Source of the DNA: Musa acuminata AAA Group
Lineage: Eukaryota > Streptophyta > Magnoliopsida > Zingiberales > Musaceae
Direction: 5' to 3'
Length of the DNA stretch: 64,000 nucleotides
Assembly (NCBI RefSeq): GCF_036884655.1
Contig: NC_088327.1
Location: forward strand, 16,261,001 to 16,325,000
Made by a program: the position numbers and the translations under genes. Within the stretch, counting starts at the first letter, position 1. Every line of letters starts with the position of its first letter. Shown here one piece after another: positions 1-11,474 of the stretch. Under the pieces are notes generated by a model, which saw only the letters and a list, made by a program, of their open reading frames with translations, ran no database searches and had not been told where the DNA came from.

Positions 1-1486
1 TTAATCCAAGGCCTATTACAAGGAATCATCTTCTTGTTTAAATACCTAATTTGAAGTGTTCATATGTTCATCTATATGTTTGGGATTGTTATCAGGCTCA
101 TTCCTCAACATTGGTCTGATCTATGCCCAACCATACCATAATTAAAACATAAATTTAGAAGCTTTTTATAAGCCACGATTTGGAGCAACTAGGAAAAATC
201 AACCATGCAATGGTTTGGAGAATTGCATGAGAATAAAAACACCAGCCATGATAATGTTAAAAAATTTTATATGTTTTCCTAAAATAAGAATAATTTGAAG
301 GAGGATACTAGAATTAAAATGTTCTAATGGTCAACCTAGAACTATACCTTTATAACTAAAAGATTAGTCTCTAAGGAACCATGGATAGAGTCTGACCCTT
401 TTAAGGACTAAGGACCTCTAGTGAAGACTTTGATTTTCTCTTCCTCAGCTAACAATCTAAAACAGAAGAATACAAAAGCAAATTCACAATCAAGCAGGCA
501 AAAGATATTCCTCACTTTTTAGGCAACTCAAATTGAAAACAAAATCAAAACGAGTCCTACCAAAGAATTAACCACATAAACTATGTATCCAAGACTGTTT
601 TACAATATCATGCTTCTTCAAATCCAGCACTAATTCTCAGTTAGAAGAATACTAAATTTGACTGAGATTTGTCTTTGAGACTTGTAGAAAATTTTTCAGA
701 TTTTATCTCATGGACTCTTCAGAACAAGCCTTCCTAGGTGCTGGGACTACTGTGAAGTGGAATAGCAAGAACAATATTAAGATGAATAATAGAAGAGTAG
801 TGCCCTAATGGAGAAGAGAGGAACTTGTGTTCTCGCAACTATTTACATTAAAAAAAAAAAAAACGCAAGCGTAAGATCTATTACTTTAAAATTCTAGTAT
901 AGATTACTCCATACTCCTCGGAGCACAAAAAATAGGCAAGTCCTTCAGCCAGTTGTCCCTTTAAATATAAAAAGATTTTGAGGAAAGTACAAAATGTGCT
1001 AATCAATTAATACTCTTATTTCCCTCCTTGAAGACATGATAGAATTTACGTGTCATAAAATAGAAAAAAAAAAGCATCAAAACATATCACACACAGTTAG
1101 TTAACCTCTAAAGTGTGGTCTCCTCCTTGTTGAGGATCCTTAGAATTGTCTCAGCATCAGACTCAACTTGAAGCTGGATAATACCAATTTTGATTGCAGG
1201 TTTCATCCCCAATTTGATTAGCAATCAGCATCTGGCAACCTGCTATGACACATTTGTTATCATTGGATCTGATAAGGAATTTGGCCCCTCTTGTTTCCTC
1301 CTACATATTGAATGACCCATCAGAATTTAATTTATATTAACTAGCCATCAGTTTGTCCCAGGTCACTAGAATTTTGCGTTGTCCCATCAAGCCTTCAAAT
1401 GGTTATAGAGTTTTACGTAATGATAACTATGCTATTAACTTTCAAATAACTAAAATCGAAGCATTCTCACCTCCCTCAAAGTTAGG
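1..1486. other. AT-rich intergenic DNA, no gene recognised
   Basis: All reading frames are broken by stops, no splice-plausible coding exon is apparent, and I recognise no repeat family. A short A-run lies near 850 and another near 1065. The stretch ends at the left target-site copy of the copia element that follows. Confidence 0.5.
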
Positions 1487-2722
1487 TGTTGAATCTTATA
1501 TTTTGAAGATGAAATCAATTGATAAATTATTTGATCTAATGCAGCAAGATTAACTATGATAGCGGTAAGACATAAAGCAGATGTTGAGCTGGAGTCGAGA
1601 TCAAGACTTCATTGGAAGTTTGGGAGTTCGTCGGAAGTTCTGCTGGAATTGATTGAGAAGTCTAAGAGCTTCCTAAAGAAGCTTATCAGAACTCGCCAAA
1701 AAGATCATCGTAAAATCCAAGAGCTTGCCGAGAGTCCACTGAAACATTACCGAAAGATCGTTAGAAGTTCACTAGAAGATCACCGAAAGCTCGCCAGAAG
1801 AACAATCGATATACCAGACAACGTTTGCTTGTTTAAATATCTTAAATATCATAGTTAGACCTTAAGTTGAGTTATGATTAGTAGGTATTCCCACTAACTC
1901 AGTTAGGGGTCATTTGGGCCCTTAACAGGGTTGAATTGGGCTAGTTGAACAGCCCATTCAGCACCTGAAGTCATAGCCGATGATGGCACCGCATATTGAC
2001 CTAGTCTCCCAGGTGGTCTAGACGGTGATACCACTGACAGTAAATGCTGTCAGGTAGTGGTACCATCGGAGCTCTGTCAAGTAGTGGTACTACCCAGTAT
2101 CAGTCTACAGGTAGTAGTACCGTCCAATAATGACGGTGGTACCACTAGTACCCCGAAATCCAGAGATGTAATACTTTTTTGCTCCAATTCTAAAGTCATT
2201 GAGGCCTATAAACATCCCACCCTTTTCTGTATAAAAGGGAACAAAAGTATGAATAAAATCTTGAATTATTGGGGTATTAAAAGTGTTGTAAAAGTGAAAA
2301 GAGCCCTCCTCCTCTCTTTCTAGAGTTATGATCATTCAAGAGAGGTGTGAGGCTTGTAAAGGTTATCTCCTAAACCCATGAAAAGGAGAAAACATTGTAA
2401 AGAGATGGTTAGTCTTCGCCTATTGAAGGAAGATCATTAGTGGACGCTGGTGACCTCGATGGAGGAGGAATCGGAAGTGGATGTAGGTCACACCGACCGA
2501 ACCACTATAAATTCTAGTTTGCATTTCTATTATTACATTTACTTATTTTGTAATAGCTTCACTTTCTCCTTACTTGGATTTCACTACCCTTACGAACAAA
2601 CATGCTTTCAAGTTATCTTCCGAGATTATTTTTTAACATACAAAGATTTTTAAACCGATGTTTTAATCTGCTGTACTAATTCACCCCCCTCTCTCCCTCT
2701 TTGTGCCAACTCGATCCTAACA
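1487..2722 (+). repeat. 5' LTR of the Sirevirus-like element
   Basis: Begins TGTTGAATC and ends CCTAACA, directly before the primer site. It contains runs of a GAAGTTC/CGTCGGAAG-type short motif in its first third and GGTGGTACC-type palindromic modules in the middle. A CCTATAAACA motif near 2205 is a candidate TATA box. Compared with the 3' LTR it lacks part of the segment just after the start and one palindromic module, which accounts for most of the roughly 150-bp length difference. Confidence 0.85.
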
Positions 2723-2724
2723 AT

Positions 2725-2736
2725 TGGTATCAGAGA
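2725..2736 (+). other. Primer binding site (initiator tRNA-Met type)
   Basis: TGGTATCAGAGA lies two bases after the 5' LTR and matches the usual plant copia primer site TGGTATCAGAGC except at the last base. Confidence 0.8.
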
Positions 2737-2772
2737 ACGGTTACTCTCTATTTAGTTTAAAACCCAATAGAG

Positions 2773-3790
2773 ATGGCTTTTGCTAGCTATCAAGAGGGTC
2801 ATTCAATTATATGTCCTCCCATGTTCAATGGGACGAATTACGTGTATTGAAAGACTAGAATGAGGATCTTTCTAATTTCAATGGGTTTTGAGTTATAGAA
2901 CCTTGTGAAAAATGGCTTTCAAAAGTTTTCTCTTCTAATGAATGATTGGAATGAGTTGGAGAAGAAGACTTTCACTTTAAATGTCAATGCTATGAATGCC
3001 TTGTGTGCTTTAGATAAAAACGAGTTTAATTGAGTGTCTATTTGTGAAACGACTTTTGATATTTGGCACATACTCAAAATCACTCACAAAGGCACTAGTA
3101 GAATAAAAGAGTCAAAAATAAATCTTTTAGTTTATACTTATGAATTGTTTCGGATGAAGTTAAGTGAAACTATTGTTGACATGTACACCCGTTTTACTGA
3201 TGTCGTCAATAGTTTAAAAGCTCTTGGTAAATATTTTTTGAACTTTGAACTTGTTAATAAAATCTTGAGATCCCTTCCAAAGAGTTGGGATCCTAAAGTA
3301 ATGGTCATTCAAGAGGCCAAGGATTTAAATAACTTTCCTCTCGAAGAATTTATCGGGTCAATAATGACCTATGAGATGACTTGCAATGCTCATGAAGAGC
3401 TTGAGAACAATCTTCTAACGAATAAGAAGGATATGGCACTAAGAACTCATGAAGACCACTTAAAAGAAAATTCAAGTGATGAGGACTATGATAATGACTT
3501 GACACTCTTGATAAGAAAGTTTAAAAAATTTATAAAAAGAAATAAATTTAAAAATGACACTAAAAATAAAATTGAACTCAAGAAAAAATAAGTTATATGC
3601 TACGAATGCAAGAAGCCGGGATTTTAAAAGTGAATATCCCCAAGTAAAGAAAAAGCAACCAAAGAAGAAGAAGGCTTTTAAAGCAACTTGGGATGACTCA
3701 TGTGCATCCAAAAAAGAGGAGCCAACCAACACCGAGCAAGTTGCTCACTACGTACTAATGGCTATTGGAGATAAGAAATGTTTACCATCA
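2773..3790 (+). pseudogene. copia gag, inactivated
   Basis: Starts at an ATG 50 bp after the LTR. The reading resembles copia gag (UBN2-type): an N-terminal QEGHS..CPPMFNG stretch, an ALDKNEFN segment, and FTDVVNSLKALGK followed by KILRSLPKSWDPKV further on. In-frame stops occur near 2850, 2895 and 3030. The zinc knuckle near 3595-3640 (CYECKKPG) has lost its later ligands, with a stop after PGF. The lysine-rich tail is shifted in frame. The same gag type recurs at 11100-11425 (minus) and 58542-59486. Confidence 0.75.
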
Positions 3791-4080
3791 TAAGCTAGGA
3801 ACAAGAGATGGTACCTTAATAGTGGATGCTCAAGGCACATGACCAAAGATCCATTTCAATTCTCTAAGCTCACTAGTCTAGACAAAGGGCATGTCACCTT
3901 CAGAGATAATAACAAGGGTAAAATCATTGGCAAAGGAACCATAGGTAACAAATCCAACCTTTTGATTAAAGATGTGTTATTGATTGATGGCTTAAAGCAC
4001 AATCTTTTGAGTATTAGTCAATTATGTGATAAAGGATATGTCATTATTGAACAACCATTTCAATGCTTGCATTATTGAAC
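3791..4080 (+). pseudogene. copia aspartic protease, catalytic Asp changed
   Basis: The motif around 3810-3845 reads WYLNSGCSRHMTKDP. Related copia proteases have the catalytic triplet Asp-Ser-Gly (WYLDSGCSRHMT), so here the catalytic Asp codon is AAT (Asn). The downstream part with VLLIDGLKHNLLSISQLCDKGY is well preserved. The protease would be inactive even apart from the stops nearby. Confidence 0.75.
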
Positions 4081-4189
4081 AACCACACAAAAACACCTCT
4101 ATGATTGTCCTAAAACAAAATAATATATCCACTATTGACATTGATGATCTTTATAATAAAATATATTTTTTGGTTTTGAATGACGATGC

Positions 4190-5080
4190 TTCGCTTTGAC
4201 ATAGGAGATTAGGTCATGCTAGCATGCAACTAATCTCTCAAATCTTATCTAAAGAACTTATAAGAGGTATTCCTAACATTAAGTTTGTTAAGGATAATGT
4301 GTGTGATGCATGTCAACTAGGAAAACAAATAAAAGATAGTTTCAAACCAAAGAATCAAATAAGCACCTCTAGACCATTGCAATTGATCCATATGGATTTG
4401 TTTGGACCAATTGATATATCAAGCTTAGAAGGTAGCAAATACGCCTTTGTCATTGTTAATGATTATAGTAGATACACTTGAACATACTTCTTGGCATGCA
4501 AAAGTGATTTCTTTAGGTATTTTTCTAAGTTTTTAAACTTGTTCAAATTGAAAAAGGCTTTATGATTTCATCGAGTGATCATAGTGGTGAATTTTAAAAT
4601 CATAATTTTTAAAACTTTTGTGAATCCAATAGATACAACCATAATTTCTCTACTCCAAGAAATCCTTAACAAAATGGAGTAATAGAAAGAAAAAAATAAA
4701 AATTTACAAGAAATGATAAGAACTATGTTAAACGAACATAGCCCACTCAAATATTTTTGGGCCGAAGCCGTTAATATGATATGTTATATCATGAATAGGG
4801 TTCTAGTAAGACCATTACTTTCCAAAACTCCTTATGAATTGTTGAATAACAAAAAACCCAACGTTTCATATTTTAAAGTTTTCGGTTGTAAATGTTTTAT
4901 CTTCAATGAAAAAGATGCCTTAGGAAAGTTTGATGCAAAATCCGATGATGGGATTTTTCTTAGCTATTGTACTATTTCTAAAGTCTTTCGTATCTTTAAT
5001 AAAAGAACTTTGGTTATAGAAGAGTCTATTTATGTTATCTTTAATAAAGTTTTCGAATTTAAGAAAAATGAGTTTGATTA
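4190..5080 (+). pseudogene. copia integrase, inactivated
   Basis: The HHCC zinc-binding region is visible: HRRLGHAS near 4200 (the usual preceding Trp is a TGA stop) and CDACQLGKQ near 4305. The core begins with HMDLFGPIDISSLEGSKYAFVIVNDYSRYT (4385-4480), then hits a stop and frameshifts around 4480-4710. Sense reading resumes with LKYFWAEAVNMICYIMNRVL (4745-4805) and PYELLNNKKPNVSYFKVFGCKCFI, typical of the copia integrase C-terminal part. Confidence 0.75.
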
Positions 5081-5129
5081 ATTTAAATGAACCATCTCTT
5101 CCAACTAGTAACTTGGATGCACCTTCTTC

Positions 5130-6770
5130 TAAAACATCCTTACCTAAGGAATGGAAATATGTAGATGCTTATCCTAAGGAGCTAATCATAGGAGACGCAT
5201 CAAAAGGGGTTCAAACTCATTATTCTCTTAAAATTTTTTGTACCAACGGTGTTTTTCTTTCTCAAATTGAACCTAAATGCATTGATGAGGTCTTGAAAGA
5301 TGATTCATGGGCTATCGCAATGCAAGAGAAGTTGAACCAATATAAGAGAAATGAGGTATGAAAGCTTGTTCCGAGGCCAAATGACCAATAGTTGTACTAA
5401 ATGGGTCTTTAGAAATAAGCAAGATGAATTTGGTATCGTGATTAGAAACAAGGCTGGATTAGTAGCCAAGGGTTTTAACTAAGAAGAAGGTATCGATTAT
5501 GAAGAAACCTTCACTCTTGTGGCACGATTAGAAGCCACAAGGATGCTCCTTGCCTAGTAGTAATAATTTTAAGTTATTTCAAATGAATGTTAAAAGTATT
5601 TTTCTTAATGGCTTTATTTCCGAAGAAGTTTATGTTGAACAACCTCCTGGTTTTGAGAATGATAATTTTTCTAATCATGTGTTTAAATTAACTAAAGTTC
5701 TCTATGGATTAAAACAAGCCCCAAGGGCTTGGTATGAGAGACTTAGCTCATTTCTTATCCAAAATAATTTCTCTAAAGGCATAGTCGATGCTATATTATT
5801 CATTAAAAATTTTAAAAATAACTTTCTTATTGTTCAAATTTATATTGATGATATTATTTTTGGTTCTACAAATGAATCTTTATGTGAATCATTTGTCAAG
5901 ATTATGAGCCTAAAGTTTGAAATGAGTTGAATGGGGGAACTAGCATTCTTTTTAGGCTTACAAATCAAACAACTTAGTGATGGTATTTTTCTTAGTCAAA
6001 CAAAATATGTATTATACTTGCTAAAACAGTTTAATATGGATAGTTCAAAGGCTATCAATACTCCTATGAGTACCTCAACTAAGTTAGACATTAACGAAAG
6101 TGGAGAAAGTTTGATTAAAAGCTTATAGGGGTATGATAGGTAGTTTACTATATCTCATCGTAACTAGACCGAATATCATGTTTAGTGTAGGACTTTGTAC
6201 AAAGTTTCAATCTAATCTTAAGCTATCTCATCTTAAAGTAGTTAAAAGAATTTTTAGATATCTTAAAGGAACCACTAATCTAGGATTATAATATCCAAAA
6301 CTTTGAATTAATTGCTTATGCTGATGCGTTTTTGCTAGATATAGAATAGATAGAAAAAGCACATCCGGAACATGTCAATTCTTAGGTTATGCACTTATCT
6401 CTTAGTCTTCCAAGAAACAAAACTCGGTTGTACTATCTACAACCGAAGCCGAATACATAGTGGCTAGTGCATGTTGTGCACAAGTTATATAGATGAAAAA
6501 TACATTAGAAGATTATAGAATTTATCTTAAGAATATTCTCATAAAATGTGATAACAAAAGTGCAATATGTTTAACAAAAATTCTATTCAACACTCTAGAA
6601 CTAAATATATTAACATTAGGCATCACTTTATATAAGATTATGTTAATAATCATGATATAATCTTAGAATTCATTAATACGAAATATCAATTGATCGATTT
6701 CTTTATAAAATTTTTAAATGAAGAATAATTTGATTTCATTAGAAGGGAGTTAAGGATGTTAAATTGTCCG
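5130..6770 (+). pseudogene. copia reverse transcriptase and RNase H, inactivated
   Basis: The reverse transcriptase shows DDSWAIAMQEKLNQ (about 5300-5340), ENDNFSNHVFKLTKVLYGLKQAPRAWYERL (5660-5745) and the active-site box YIDDIIFGST (5840-5870). Stops or frameshifts occur near 5360, 5480, 5555 and 5930. After an interrupted GELAFFLGLQIKQ..G segment, the RNase H part follows with TRPNIMFSVGLC, RIFRYLKGTTNLGL and a YADA box near 6320. Coding similarity fades near 6770. Confidence 0.8.
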
Positions 6771-6774
6771 AATG

Positions 6775-8147
6775 TATGATTTGATTTATATCTTTTTTGG
6801 ATTTTCTTTTTTTTTAAAAGGTTTTCATGAAATCCAGATTATCAATCTACTTGGTATCAAATTTATTTTATACAAACCTAATGATTTTTGATATACTTAG
6901 TCCCTTCACTCATAGAGTTCATTGATAAATGTATTTTTCACAGATTTCACACTTGTGAATTTTTAATGAGAAATAGATTTGATTTATGAAGTCTTATTCA
7001 TGGATTTCTTTTTCATATGATGCTCTCTTCCCATGAATTCTTCCTTACTCTTCTCGTGAAAGAAGAATTTTTATGAATTTTGAGTATGAGATGATCACTT
7101 GCAAGAATGGGGATTTGATTTTGTATAAATATCTTGATCCTTTTCATGAATCACTTCTCTTTGTTAAAATTTTTGAAGCGTGATTTAATGAAGCTCACTT
7201 ATTGTTTTGAATTTGATTTGGTTCAAATCATTTCATAAATTTGGTTCTTAATGGATTCATTCCTTATCCTTCTTCTTTTTCTACTTATTTTTATGACAAT
7301 GGAAGAAAGAAACTTGCACGTCTAAAGAAGAACCAAAAAGCCCTTTGAGTAAAAATGTTAGCTTATCCAAAATAGATTATCATGTACAGCTTTTGCTTAC
7401 CTTCCTTTATGGTTCGGATAAATTAGTGTGAAACTTGCTTGAATTTTTATCACACTTGTATTGTTGAATTATTTTCCTTTTTTTGATGACAAAGGGGAAG
7501 AAATATGGCAAATTAATAACAAAATGAATGTTTGAGACATATGTATAAAATGTATCTTGATATGACAAATTGATGACTAAATGAATGTTTGAGACAAATT
7601 TATAAAATGTATCTTGTCGTAAATGCTTGAATGCTTTGCGAATGCTTGAAATATAATTGGAATCGTCAAATACGTCATAATACATCGCAAATACTTGAAA
7701 CATTTCAAAATGTATTTCATATGTATTGTAGATACTTAAAATGTTTAATGAAGGCTTGATAAACGTCTTTCATTATGATAAGATATCATGAGCTTAACTT
7801 GCTATTTACAATTGATATCTTGCCACGAAATGATAAATTGTTATCTTTTATCAAGAATTGTCATTTTGCTAAATTTTATATTTGAAATTCATATCATATT
7901 TAAAAATGATGATTGTCCATCATCATTAGACTTGAAAATGGATATCATGCCTTGACATCATTTTTATTGATAAATACATGGTATCATATTGGTAAATCAT
8001 GATAAGTATCATGATGTGCATGTTGATAAGTTTAAATGAATGTAACTTATCAGTTGGATGCTTGAATTCAAGAATATCTTTTCTCAAGTATGGCATATAG
8101 ATAGGGGGAGTTAAAGTTAACTCCGTCATTAATTAATTGTCATCATC
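6775..8147 (+). other. Non-coding spacer of the Sirevirus-like element
   Basis: AT-rich, with no open frame of note. It holds a 57-bp-period tandem duplication (7507-7617) and purine tracts near 7486 and 8102. This is the position where some Sireviruses carry an env-like frame, but I see no coding remnant here. Confidence 0.55.
7507..7617 (+). repeat. Two-copy tandem duplication, 57-bp period
   Basis: Copy 1 occupies 7507-7560 and copy 2 7564-7617. Both contain AATGAATGTTTGAGACA and TATAAAATGTATCTTG with a few substitutions between them. Confidence 0.75.
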
Positions 8148-8160
8148 AAAAGGGGGAGAT
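8148..8160 (+). other. Polypurine tract before the 3' LTR
   Basis: AAAAGGGGGAGAT directly precedes the TGTT of the 3' LTR. An additional purine run (GATAGGGGGAG) lies about 50 bp upstream. Multiple polypurine tracts are known in Sireviruses. Confidence 0.75.
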
Positions 8161-9543
8161 TGTTAAATCTTTGATGAATCTCAGATTTTGATAATAAAAT
8201 CAATTGATAAATTATTTACTCTAATCTATATGTTGAGAAAAGTATACAGGATTAACTACGATAGCGGTAAGACATGAAGCAGATGTTGAGTCGACGTCAA
8301 GATCGACACTTCATTGGGAGTTTAGGAGTTCGTCGGAAGTCTGAACATTCATCAGAAGTTCTGCCGGAATTGACCAAGAAGTCTAGGAGTTTGCCAAAGA
8401 AGCTTGTCGGAACTTGCCAAGAAAATCATCGTAAAGTCCAGGAGCTTGTTAGGAGTCCGTTGGAACATTACCGAAAGATCGTTGAAAGTTCATCGGAAGC
8501 TCGCTAGAAGAGCAATTGATATATCGGACAAAGTTTACTTGTTTAAATGTCTTAAATATCATAGTTAGACCTTAAGTTAAGTTAGAATTTGGAGGTAATC
8601 CCACTAACTCAGTTAGAGACCAATTAGGCCCTTAACAGGGTTGAATTGGGCCGGTTGAACAGCCCATTCAGCATTTGAAGTAATGGTCGGTGGTGGCACA
8701 ACCTACAGACCGAATCTCCCAAGTGGTATGGGTGGTGGTACCATCAGCAGTAAATGTTGTCATGTAGTAGTACCGCTCAGACTGAGTGGTGGTACCACCT
8801 AGTGTCAATCTGCAAGCGATAGTACCGCTCAATAATGGCAGTGGTACCGCCAAAGCTCGATCTTCAAGGCTCTATCAAGTGGTAGTCCCGCCCAGACTGA
8901 GCAGTGGTACCGCCCAGTGTCAATCTACAGTAGTACCACCCAATAATAGTGGTGGTACCGCCAGTACCTAAAAATTCGGGGATGTGACACTTTTTACTCC
9001 AATTCTGAAGTCATTGGGGCCTATAAATACCCTACCTTTTTTTGCATGAAAGGGAATGAAAGTGTGAACAAAATCTTGAATTCTTATAGTGTTAAAAGTG
9101 CTGTAAAAGAAAAGTCCTCCTCCTTCCTTTCTAGTATTGTGATCATTCAAGAGAGGTGTGAGGCTTGTAAGGGTTATCTCCTAAACCTGTGAAAAGGAGA
9201 AAGTATTGTAAAGAGGTGGTTGGTCTTCGTCTATTGAAGGAAGACCATCAGTGGATGCCGGTGACCTTGATAGAAGAGGAATCATAAGTGGATGTAGGTC
9301 ATACCGACCGAACCACTATAAATTATGGTTTGTATTTCTATTATTTTTATTTACTTACTTTGCAATAGCTTCACTTCCTCCTTACTTGGATTTCACTACC
9401 CTTACGAATAAACACGCTTTTAAGTTATCTTTCAAGATCATTTTTTAACATACAAAGATTTTTAAACCGACGTTTTAATCTGTTGTACTAATTTAACTCC
9501 CCCCCCCCCCTCCCCACCTCTTAATGTCGACTCAATCCTAACA
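8161..9543 (+). repeat. 3' LTR of the Sirevirus-like element
   Basis: Begins TGTTAAATC and ends ATCCTAACA. It is colinear with the LTR at 1487-2722, with many point differences and about 150 bp more sequence, mainly in the GGTACCGCC palindromic cluster (8720-8960). A C-run of about 12 bases sits near the end (9499-9510). Confidence 0.85.
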
Positions 9544-9653
9544 ATAGGTTCATTCTTGATCTTCCAAATCAATAAAAGACTTTGTGCGATAAGGACTTTT
9601 AACAACCAACAACTAAATTGGTGGAGGTCCTCCCACTGTTTTAGCTAACCCCC

Positions 9654-9926
9654 TGTTAGGGCCCCTTTATTTTCTGAGTTTTTGAATAATGTTTATTGAG
9701 TCTGTTTAATTTAGTTAGAGTCGGATAGAGGTTTATTTAATATTTATTATTAAGAGTACAAGTCCTAATAGACTCTGGGTGGAACTCTATAAATAGAGAT
9801 GTATTTTTTTTTTGTAAAAAATCAAATAATATTTAGTCTTTTGACTAACCCTAGGAGGTCGATCCCCTTGAAGTGATCATCCCATTTCCATTATTTCTTC
9901 TACGATAAAAACCTAAGGTCTTATTA
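9654..9926 (+). repeat. Short LTR of a second retrotransposon family
   Basis: Begins TGTTAGGGCCCC, has CTATAAATAGAG (a good TATA box) near 9789, and is followed at once by TTTGGTATTAGAGTAGC, a degenerate tRNA-Met-type primer site. The 3' border is uncertain by a few bases because the expected CA end is not clear. No second LTR is visible. It resembles the short LTRs of small gypsy or copia elements, and I cannot say which. Confidence 0.5.
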
Positions 9927-10449
9927 TTTGGTATTAGAGTAGCAATCCTGGGCGTTCTTGCTGTAGTTATCATCATCCAAAAAAAAAAGGGAAAAAGCTG
10001 GCAACCACGCACCCCTACTTCCCCTCTCTAACACCACCGCTGTAGGGCAACTCGTCTTTCCACCATTATCGTTGCTCCTCGGCCAGCAACCTTCCACTCT
10101 CCACCACTGCCGTTGCTTCTCGGACAAGGCGACTCATCTCTCCACCACCGCCACTGCTCCTTGGCTAGTAACCCACCCTCCTCACGACCCCACCCTACTC
10201 GAGCGAGAAGGGTCATGACCACTATTTCCCGACCAGTGAACCACCCCCCTCGTCGCTTCTACCGACGGTTGACACTCCCCCCCAACTGCGCCACCACTAT
10301 TACCTCTCGACCCCGACAGCAACCTTCCCTCTTAGCGGTGATCAAAACAGGGCAACCCTGCATCTTCTACTATAGCCGCCGGTCACGGAAGTTTCCCGGC
10401 CAGTAACCACCGTCGCCGCTGCTCTCGACCAGTGACCAACCCCCTAATT
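9927..10449 (+). other. GC-rich leader of the second LTR element, truncated
   Basis: This pyrimidine-rich stretch repeats a loose module (CTCGGCCAGCAACC followed by CCACCACCGCC-like blocks) four to five times. Open frames here are long only because stops are rare in such composition. The primer site at 9927-9943 suggests it is an untranslated leader before a gag that has been lost at the junction with the next repeat. Confidence 0.4.
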
Positions 10450-10952
10450 GTCTGAGCAAGAACACACGGGATATTTCTCTTATGATACTGAGAGAGAATG
10501 ATCCTCTATCAATACTCAATAGCCATCGTAAGATTGGCTGCCACTCCCAATAATCGGTTGTACTAGATTTGGAACTTCCAAATCTATAAGTCTGATATCA
10601 AAGAGAGGAGTACTTATACATGACATCCTTGGTATCTCAAGTCTAATGACCAGATATACCATTAGGACTACGGAATCGCTGTCTGATAATAAAGCATCAT
10701 CAACCATCCAACATTTCATAAGCGGATTAATCAGTGAACTCATTCTCTAATGAGTACCTATATTGTATCCCTAGTGTCCCCATACGAGTAGCTATGAGAC
10801 CAACTGCATCCATCATATGGACGAGTATACAACACACCAGTCTGTCTGGTTATCTCGATGTCCTTCTCGAGTAACTTATGATCGGGATTATTTAGGGTAT
10901 ATGTTTAAAGGTGAATTGGTCTCATTATCATGATCTCATCATGATCCGAGAA

Positions 10953-11009
<57 letters not shown>

Positions 11010-11099
11010 TATAAAATAATAAATATCAAAATATAATAAGCAAAAAAATTGCGTGTCAAGTCACACGTGTCATCACTCACGTGATTGGCTTGTAGGGCA
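10450..11099 (-). repeat. LTR-like repeat X, copy A
   Basis: Read on the minus strand, this begins TGCCCTACAAGCCAATCACG at 11099 and runs colinearly with 56045-56660 on the plus strand: the same ACACGTGTGA block, the same clauses around CTAGGGATACAGT-like and CATTGGAGAATGAG-like segments, and the same AGGATTATC/TCATTCTCTC region. Its other end is cut near 10450. A TG start exactly at the junction with copia gag suggests the 5' end of an LTR. Family unknown to me. The (TA)n tract 10961-11002 lies inside it. Confidence 0.65.
10961..11002. repeat. (TA)n microsatellite
   Basis: About 21 uninterrupted TA units inside repeat X copy A. The other copy of X has no such tract at the matching place, so the expansion is specific to this copy. 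Confidence 0.95.
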
Positions 11100-11425
11100 C
11101 CTAGTAGTACCTTCGTATGTGATTTTAAAAATATGTCAAATATCATGTACTCACAAGTCAAAATACGATTAAACTCATTTTTATCTAAAACACAAAATAA
11201 AGCATTAATAGCTTTTGTATTTAACAAAAATAATTTTTTCAAAATAATTTCATTCATTCGTACGTTTAGAGGGTTGTTGAAAATCATATTCGATAATATT
11301 CCATAAATCAAAGTTTAAAGAAAGCAAAAAAACTCTCATTCGTATTTTTTAATACGTATAGATTGTCCATTGAATATAGGAGGACAAATGATAGAGTGAC
11401 CCTCTTGAAAGTCAATAAAAGTCAT
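11100..11425 (-). pseudogene. Inverted Sirevirus-like gag fragment
   Basis: On the minus strand an ATG at 11425 opens a reading with FQEGHSIICPPIFNG, frameshifts, then TKAINALFCVLDKNEFNRI (about 11185-11240) and ITYEGTTR just before repeat X. This matches the start of the gags at 2773 and 58542. Everything downstream of the GTSR-like segment is missing, replaced by repeat X. Confidence 0.75.
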
Positions 11426-11460
11426 TTCTCTTAGGTGTTAAACTAAATAAGAAAATTCTA

Positions 11461-11473
11461 GGTCTGATACTAA
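11461..11473 (-). other. Primer binding site of the inverted copia fragment
   Basis: On the minus strand TTAGTATCAGACC follows the LTR end ATAACA, one or two changes from the TTGGTATCAGAGC consensus. Confidence 0.7.
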
Positions 11474-11474
11474 T

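Larger units (their letters stand above)
1487..9543 (+). mobile_element. Degenerate Sirevirus-like Ty1/copia retrotransposon, nearly full length
   Basis: A complete architecture can be followed in order: 5' LTR, tRNA-Met-type primer site, gag, protease, integrase, reverse transcriptase, RNase H, a 1.4-kb non-coding stretch, polypurine tract and 3' LTR. Integrase before reverse transcriptase is the copia order. The LTRs start TGTT and end AACA. The flanking 5-mers TTAGG (1482-1486) and ATAGG (9544-9548) differ at one base, which fits an old target-site duplication. Long LTRs, a long spacer between RNase H and the PPT, and several purine runs before the 3' LTR are typical of the Sirevirus (SIRE/Maximus) lineage. 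Every domain carries stops or frameshifts, so the copy is inactive. Confidence 0.85.

Noticed and set aside
6775..8147. Possible env-like gene between RNase H and the 3' LTR
   Set aside because: No continuous frame, signal peptide or membrane segment can be read.
10113..10406. Pro/Ser/Arg-rich frame in the GC-rich block after the second LTR
   Set aside because: Composition-driven open frame in a retrotransposon leader.
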